From assembly GCA_955652855.1 (NCBI GenBank), contig CATPCN010000678.1:1-9792 (forward strand): DNA of 9,792 nucleotides, written 5' to 3'. Shown in pieces: positions 6,370 to 9,792 of the stretch (the stretch's first letter is position 1; each line of letters opens with the position of its first letter). The notes below the pieces were generated by a model, which made no database searches, had not been told where the DNA came from, and saw only the letters and a list, made by a program, of their open reading frames with translations. This DNA comes from an uncultured Chthoniobacterales bacterium (GTDB taxonomy: Bacteria > Verrucomicrobiota > Verrucomicrobiae > Chthoniobacterales > UBA10450). Position numbers and translations under genes: made by a program.

Positions 6370-7643
6370 TCGGTTTGCAGCCAGTTGAGCATTGGGATTA
6401 TCGCTTGGCCGATCTAAGCGCCGGGATCTTCGCCGCCGTAAGGAGAATGGCGGCACCGCGATTCTTGGCAATCCCTGGCTTGGGCGAAGCCATTCCTGCA
6501 CGATCGGCTCGGGCCGGAATTGTGACAGCAATAAGGGCAATCGGTCTTAAACCCGGCGCCCGTATTGGGGTGCCTCTCTACTGTTGCTCAGTCGTTTTTA
6601 AGGCGATCGAAGCAGCTGGATGCAAGTCGCGCTTTATTGATGTGGAGTCCGGTACTTTTTGCATGTCGGCGACAGACCTGAATGCAAAAGGGTCGCAGAT
6701 TAATGCGATCATCGCCGTCCATATGTATGGAAATACTTGTGATGTTACCAGGCTGCAGAACGCGGCGCCGGGCATGCCGGTGATTGAGGACTGCGCACTT
6801 TCTCTCGGAAGCAAGGTTGGAGATCGCACGACTGGTTCATTGGGTGACATCGCTGTCTTTAGCTTTCGATCGGGTAAATACCTGTCCGTAGGTCAGGGTG
6901 GAGCCCTTTTCTCGGGAAATAACAGTGTTCGGTCCAAGGCTGCGAAGCTGGTATCGAAACTGCCAGTTCCCGGTCCGGTAGATGAACTGGCGCACGTAGC
7001 AAAGACCTATCTACGATCTTGTCTCCGCAGCCGACCATTCTATGGCCTGATGGGCTACGCTTTATGGGAAGCCTATAATAGGCGAGCGCAATTCTCCGAA
7101 AAATCACCGGTTGCTATGAGCCAGATCTACCAGACAGATCTTGGGCTGACCAAGAAACGACTGGGTCGTCTGGATTCGATGGTGAACGTACAGAGGAGCA
7201 ATGCCGACTACTTCTTGCGTAATCTCCGCGCGGACCCTTCTGCCCTTTGCCATGAGCCAGCCGGCGCATTCTACAACCGATACCAATTCCCACTGACACT
7301 ACCGTCACAGAACGATCGAGACTTTCTTGCCGATTATTTGCATAGGAGGCAGATCGATACAGCGAAACCGCTCGATGATATCGTTCACGTCGCGAGAACG
7401 TGTTTCGGCTATGACGGAGACTGTCCGATGGCAGAAAAATTGTCGAAACAGGTTTTGATCATTCCGAGCTATTACAGCCTCGGCAAACGTCAGGTCGAGC
7501 GGATCGCTCGGTGCGTCAATGATGGTTTGTTGGAACTGTCGCGCTCTTCAAGCGCGGCGCGACCAAGTGATGTCGCTGAGATAAATACGATTCGCACAAC
7601 CTATGGTGCTCGCTCGTCGAACGTCAGCAAAGCCGGTCTCTGA
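6366..7643 (+). CDS. DegT/DnrJ/EryC1/StrS-family PLP aminotransferase
   Basis: This encodes 425 residues from ATG 6366. The fold-type I core is visible: G-V-P-L-Y-C-C-S at 68-75, A-V-H-M-Y-G at 117-122 and V-I-E-D-C-A at 139-144 (D142 should contact the pyridine nitrogen). S-F-R-S-G-K at 166-171 carries the PLP Schiff-base lysine K171, followed by the G-Q-G-G turn at 176-179. Family enzymes transfer an amino group from glutamate or glutamine to a keto-sugar nucleotide, making amino-sugars for surface glycans. The Gfo/Idh/MocA gene at the window start could supply such a substrate (inference). The last 30 residues are rich in S, R and A and look like a nonconserved tail. The ATG overlaps the TGA of the broken methyltransferase and has no Shine-Dalgarno sequence, so expression may have depended on translation of that gene. 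Confidence 0.92.
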   Translation: MIGLQPVEHWDYRLADLSAGIFAAVRRMAAPRFLAIPGLGEAIPARSARAGIVTAIRAIGLKPGARIGVPLYCCSVVFKAIEAAGCKSRFIDVESGTFCMSATDLNAKGSQINAIIAVHMYGNTCDVTRLQNAAPGMPVIEDCALSLGSKVGDRTTGSLGDIAVFSFRSGKYLSVGQGGALFSGNNSVRSKAAKLVSKLPVPGPVDELAHVAKTYLRSCLRSRPFYGLMGYALWEAYNRRAQFSEKSPVAMSQIYQTDLGLTKKRLGRLDSMVNVQRSNADYFLRNLRADPSALCHEPAGAFYNRYQFPLTLPSQNDRDFLADYLHRRQIDTAKPLDDIVHVARTCFGYDGDCPMAEKLSKQVLIIPSYYSLGKRQVERIARCVNDGLLELSRSSSAARPSDVAEINTIRTTYGARSSNVSKAGL

Positions 7644-7735
7644 TGGAAGACTTGAATCATATGGAACCAGTCATATTACGGTGTGACGGCATTGCGCTTG
7701 CGAGTGGCGGGGGGTTATCACAATAAAATAATGAT

Positions 7736-7809
7736 GGGCGATTAGCTCAGTTGGGAGAGCGCTTCCATTACATGGAGGAGGTCGAAGGTTCGAATCCTCT
7801 CATCGTCCA
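7736..7809 (+). tRNA. tRNA-Val (anticodon UAC), with a one-base insertion in the T stem
   Basis: The acceptor strands GGGCGAT (7736-7742) and ATCGTCC (7802-7808) pair fully with one G-U, and A7809 is the discriminator. The D arm is GCTC / AGTTGGGA / GAGC (7745-7760). The anticodon stem is CTTCC / GGAGG (7762-7766, 7774-7778) around loop ATTACAT, giving anticodon TAC at 7769-7771, which reads valine codons. The variable loop AGGTC (7779-7783) and T loop TTCGAAT (7789-7795) are canonical. The T stem is GAAGG on one side and CCTCTC on the other. It pairs five by five only if one base, best C7799, is bulged, so the gene is 74 nt instead of 73. No CCA is encoded (CAG follows). A32-U38 could pair in the anticodon loop. 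It may be functional, a pseudo-tRNA or a sequencing indel. Confidence 0.8.
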
Positions 7810-7916
7810 GAAATCTGATAATCTCGGTGTAGGCCAAGCTTCTCGTTCTCAGGTTCTGTTTCGCGAATTGCCCATCTCCCAGAGGTGTTCCATTCCGGAC
7901 GCGAATAAACAAATCC

Positions 7917-8939
7917 ATGGTTGAATGCATTTTCACAATCGATTACGAGATCTACGGTGACGGCCGTGGTTCGCTAAAGGACTTAATCTATCAGCCCGCC
8001 AGGCGGCTCAAGGCGCTGTTTGACCAACTGGGAGCGAAGCTGGTTGTCTTCGTCGAGGCGGCAGAGCTAGAGAAAATTGAGACTTTCGGCACGGATCCAG
8101 CGATCGACGACGTTAAACAGCAGATTCGAGAGTTTCGCCTGGACGGCCACGAAATTGCCCTTCACATCCATCCGCAGTGGTGTAATGCGCGTTATCAAGA
8201 CGGCGCGTGGAAACTGGACTACAATGAATACAGCCTTGGTCCGCTGTCCGAGCAAAGAATCGACGCCATTGTTGGGCAGTCGATCGCGTATCTACAGAAC
8301 GTGCTAAGGGCCTCGGATTTCATTCCGCGGTCATTTCGCGCGGGGAACTGGCTCCTTCAGCCGAGTGCGAAGATCGCGCGAGTGCTAAGCAGGCACGGAA
8401 TCAAGATTGACTCATCTGTTTACAAGGGCGGACGGCAGCGCAAGCACAAACTCGATTATCGCCCAGCGCTGGCGAACGGCTACTATTGGAAATTTAGCGA
8501 TGACGTTAACGTTGCGGACACGACCGGCCCATTGCTGGAAGTTCCGGTTTACACCACGATGGTTCCATTCTGGAAAATGGCTAACCGCAAACGCATCGGA
8601 CTCCAGTATAAAGCTGCTTCGGGGGGACAGTGCTTGCAAACCCGGCTCAATCGGGTGCTTGATCTGATGCGTTTCCATCAGCCGATGAAGTTCGATTTCT
8701 GCCGGATGACTCTAACGGAGCTTGTGTCGACGATTAAAACAGCGAATCGCGCGGATCCTGGCTTATACAAACCAATCGTTGCGATCGGGCATACTAAGGA
8801 TTTGGAAGACTTCGACACGATTAAGGCGTTCCTATCCTACTTAGAGCAAAAGTCGATCAAAATTACGACGTTTGAAGCAATGGATCCTAAATACAATCTC
8901 GCCAACACCGCAAACGATCTGCTGATCTCTGCGTCTTAA
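7917..8939 (+). CDS. NodB-like polysaccharide deacetylase family protein
   Basis: This encodes 340 residues from ATG 7917; no Shine-Dalgarno sequence is evident, and no other in-frame start was seen back to 7860. Motif 1 is T-I-D-Y-E at 7-11, with D9 in the place of the catalytic-base or metal aspartate. Motif 2 is G-H-E-I-A-L-H-I-H-P-Q at 77-87, giving the H-x(3,4)-H zinc pair H78 with H83 or H85. Motif 3 is F-R-A-G-N-W at 140-145, and I-G-H-T-K at 290-294 carries the late histidine H292. Carbohydrate esterase family 4 enzymes remove N- or O-acetyl groups from glycans. Divergent forms such as this are common in surface polysaccharide clusters. No signal peptide is visible, suggesting a cytoplasmic substrate (lipid-linked unit or nucleotide sugar), which is inference. 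It is preceded by the tRNA and followed 15 bases later by the ligase-like gene. Confidence 0.85.
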   Translation: MVECIFTIDYEIYGDGRGSLKDLIYQPARRLKALFDQLGAKLVVFVEAAELEKIETFGTDPAIDDVKQQIREFRLDGHEIALHIHPQWCNARYQDGAWKLDYNEYSLGPLSEQRIDAIVGQSIAYLQNVLRASDFIPRSFRAGNWLLQPSAKIARVLSRHGIKIDSSVYKGGRQRKHKLDYRPALANGYYWKFSDDVNVADTTGPLLEVPVYTTMVPFWKMANRKRIGLQYKAASGGQCLQTRLNRVLDLMRFHQPMKFDFCRMTLTELVSTIKTANRADPGLYKPIVAIGHTKDLEDFDTIKAFLSYLEQKSIKITTFEAMDPKYNLANTANDLLISAS

Positions 8940-8954
8940 GAACCAATTTCGTTT

Positions 8955-9792
8955 ATGCCTCCGCTCTTAGCATTACTCCTTTGCTTTGCTTTCGTTGTTT
9001 ATCGACTCCACGCTGATAAAAACAACAAGCAGACCATTGCACTTTGGATTCCTTCCCTCTGGCTAATGTACTGCGGTTCCAGGCCGCTTGTCTACTGGCT
9101 CGGAACGGACTCGATTATATCAGACAACGGCTCGACGCTCGCTGAAGGAAGTTGGATTGATCGGACGTTTCTTAGCGCACTTATTGTTTTAGGTGTCATC
9201 GTTCTCATCAGGCGCCGCATTAGTTGGGGCACAGTGTTCGAGCGCAATCGGTGGTTAACAGCTCTTTACTCGTACGTGTTTATCAGCATCCTCTGGTCTG
9301 ACGTGCCTTTTTCTTCGGTCAAGCGGTTTGTGCGACTAGGAGGTGTAGTGATTATGGCTTTAGTCATTCTGACTGAAGCATCACCCCCGAGAGCTTTAGA
9401 AACCGTATTAAAGCGGCTGGTTTACAGCCTCATTCCATTCTCGTTAGTTTTAATCAAGTACTGCCCAAATTTCGGCGACACCTATCGTGCACATACCGGG
9501 GCTAAAAGCTGGATTGGAGTTACTATGAGCAAAAATCAGCTGGGCATTTTGTGCGCGGTGTCCGCGTTTTTTCTGGTGTGGAACTTTTTTACGCTTCGTC
9601 GGAACCAACGGGCGCGTCGAAGTCTAATGGAGATGGGCTCATATTTTCTAGTCTTTGGCTTATCTCTCTTCATGATGTTCGGCGAGGGAGCGTATAGTGC
9701 GACTGCGTTGATCTGCCTGCCGGCGGGAATAGCGACATTTTATTTGCTGCGTTGGGCGCAAAGGCGCTATTTCCGCTTGTCTGCCAAAACGC
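8955..9792 (+). CDS. O-antigen ligase / polymerase-like membrane protein (3' truncated by window)
   Basis: ATG 8955 opens a frame that runs without a stop to the window end, giving 279 residues. It is strongly hydrophobic, with about nine membrane segments: roughly 3-16, 28-40, 72-85, 101-114, 129-140, 155-168, 196-212, 229-242 and 249-265. W-S-D-V-P at 114-118 and S-V-K-R-F at 121-125, plus G-V-T-M-S-K-N-Q-L-G at 188-197, match the pattern of Wzy/WaaL/ExoQ-type O-antigen ligase family proteins (compare H-x-N-x-L-G in relatives). These act on undecaprenyl-linked glycans at the periplasmic face, polymerising repeat units or ligating them to an acceptor. The large periplasmic loop with catalytic residues expected toward the C-terminus lies outside the window. 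It follows the deacetylase stop by 15 bases, with only a weak AAGAA-type ribosome site, and probably shares its transcript. Confidence 0.82.
   Translation, partial: MPPLLALLLCFAFVVYRLHADKNNKQTIALWIPSLWLMYCGSRPLVYWLGTDSIISDNGSTLAEGSWIDRTFLSALIVLGVIVLIRRRISWGTVFERNRWLTALYSYVFISILWSDVPFSSVKRFVRLGGVVIMALVILTEASPPRALETVLKRLVYSLIPFSLVLIKYCPNFGDTYRAHTGAKSWIGVTMSKNQLGILCAVSAFFLVWNFFTLRRNQRARRSLMEMGSYFLVFGLSLFMMFGEGAYSATALICLPAGIATFYLLRWAQRRYFRLSAKT

Noticed and set aside
5822..6388. Treating the shifted-frame open stretch as an independent intact methyltransferase gene.
   Set aside because: Its first 60 residues antisynchronise with the well-formed N-terminal part in the other frame and its last 50 run out of frame with the conserved Y-Y-N-P and G-P-I-R-I-W segment; only the middle is real.
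7692..7735. Possible promoter before the tRNA (TTGCGC at 7692-7697 with TTATCA or TAAAAT downstream).
   Set aside because: Matches to the -35/-10 consensus are weak; the better -10-like TAAAAT has the wrong spacing and would leave almost no leader before the tRNA.
1..9792. CRISPR arrays, insertion sequences, transposase genes or long direct repeats.
   Set aside because: Reading both strands showed no regularly spaced repeats, no terminal inverted repeats and no transposase-like protein; all gaps between genes are under 300 bases.

Overview
The window looks like the inside of an exopolysaccharide / O-antigen type biosynthesis cluster. Every recognisable gene lies on the + strand and packing is tight, with several 4-base stop/start overlaps. 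Base composition is moderate (near half G+C by eye). The tRNA has no encoded CCA, and the gene mix (Gfo/Idh oxidoreductase, TylF-like methyltransferase, ATP-grasp, PHP, ChbG, GT2, FemAB-like acyltransferase, DegT aminotransferase, NodB-like deacetylase, O-antigen ligase-like protein) suggests a soil Gram-negative bacterium. Acidobacteriota is my best guess, at low confidence, because no taxonomic marker gene is present.

Layout. Positions 1-291 hold the C-terminal end of a Gfo/Idh/MocA oxidoreductase. 335-973 is a small TylF-like SAM methyltransferase. 1026-3678 is a tightly coupled trio: an ATP-grasp ligase, a PHP-family phosphoesterase/hydrolase (TTGA overlap) and a ChbG/YdjC-type deacetylase (ATGA overlap). 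3726-4655 is a GT2 glycosyltransferase, and 4658-5713 is a FemAB-like/GNAT acyl- or aminoacyl-transferase with a TTG start set by a strong Shine-Dalgarno sequence. 5731-6369 is a broken SAM methyltransferase whose coding signal changes frame twice. Its last codon overlaps the start of an intact DegT/DnrJ/EryC1/StrS aminotransferase (6366-7643). A tRNA-Val(UAC)-like gene with one extra base in its T stem follows (7736-7809), then a NodB-like polysaccharide deacetylase (7917-8939) and the first 279 codons of an O-antigen ligase/polymerase-like membrane protein that runs off the window end (8955-9792).

How the genes could work together (inference): the oxidoreductase and DegT aminotransferase could make a keto- and then amino-sugar nucleotide. 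The GT2 enzyme would add sugars to a lipid-linked repeat unit. Two unrelated deacetylases, a methyltransferase and the FemAB-like and ATP-grasp enzymes would decorate it, possibly with an amino acid or peptide-like group. The O-antigen ligase-like protein would polymerise or ligate the product. The most unusual points are the ATP-grasp/PHP/ChbG trio next to a FemAB-like transferase, and a cluster of indel signatures: the ATP-grasp N-terminus, two in the methyltransferase and one in the tRNA T stem. These reflect either real decay or base-calling/assembly indels.
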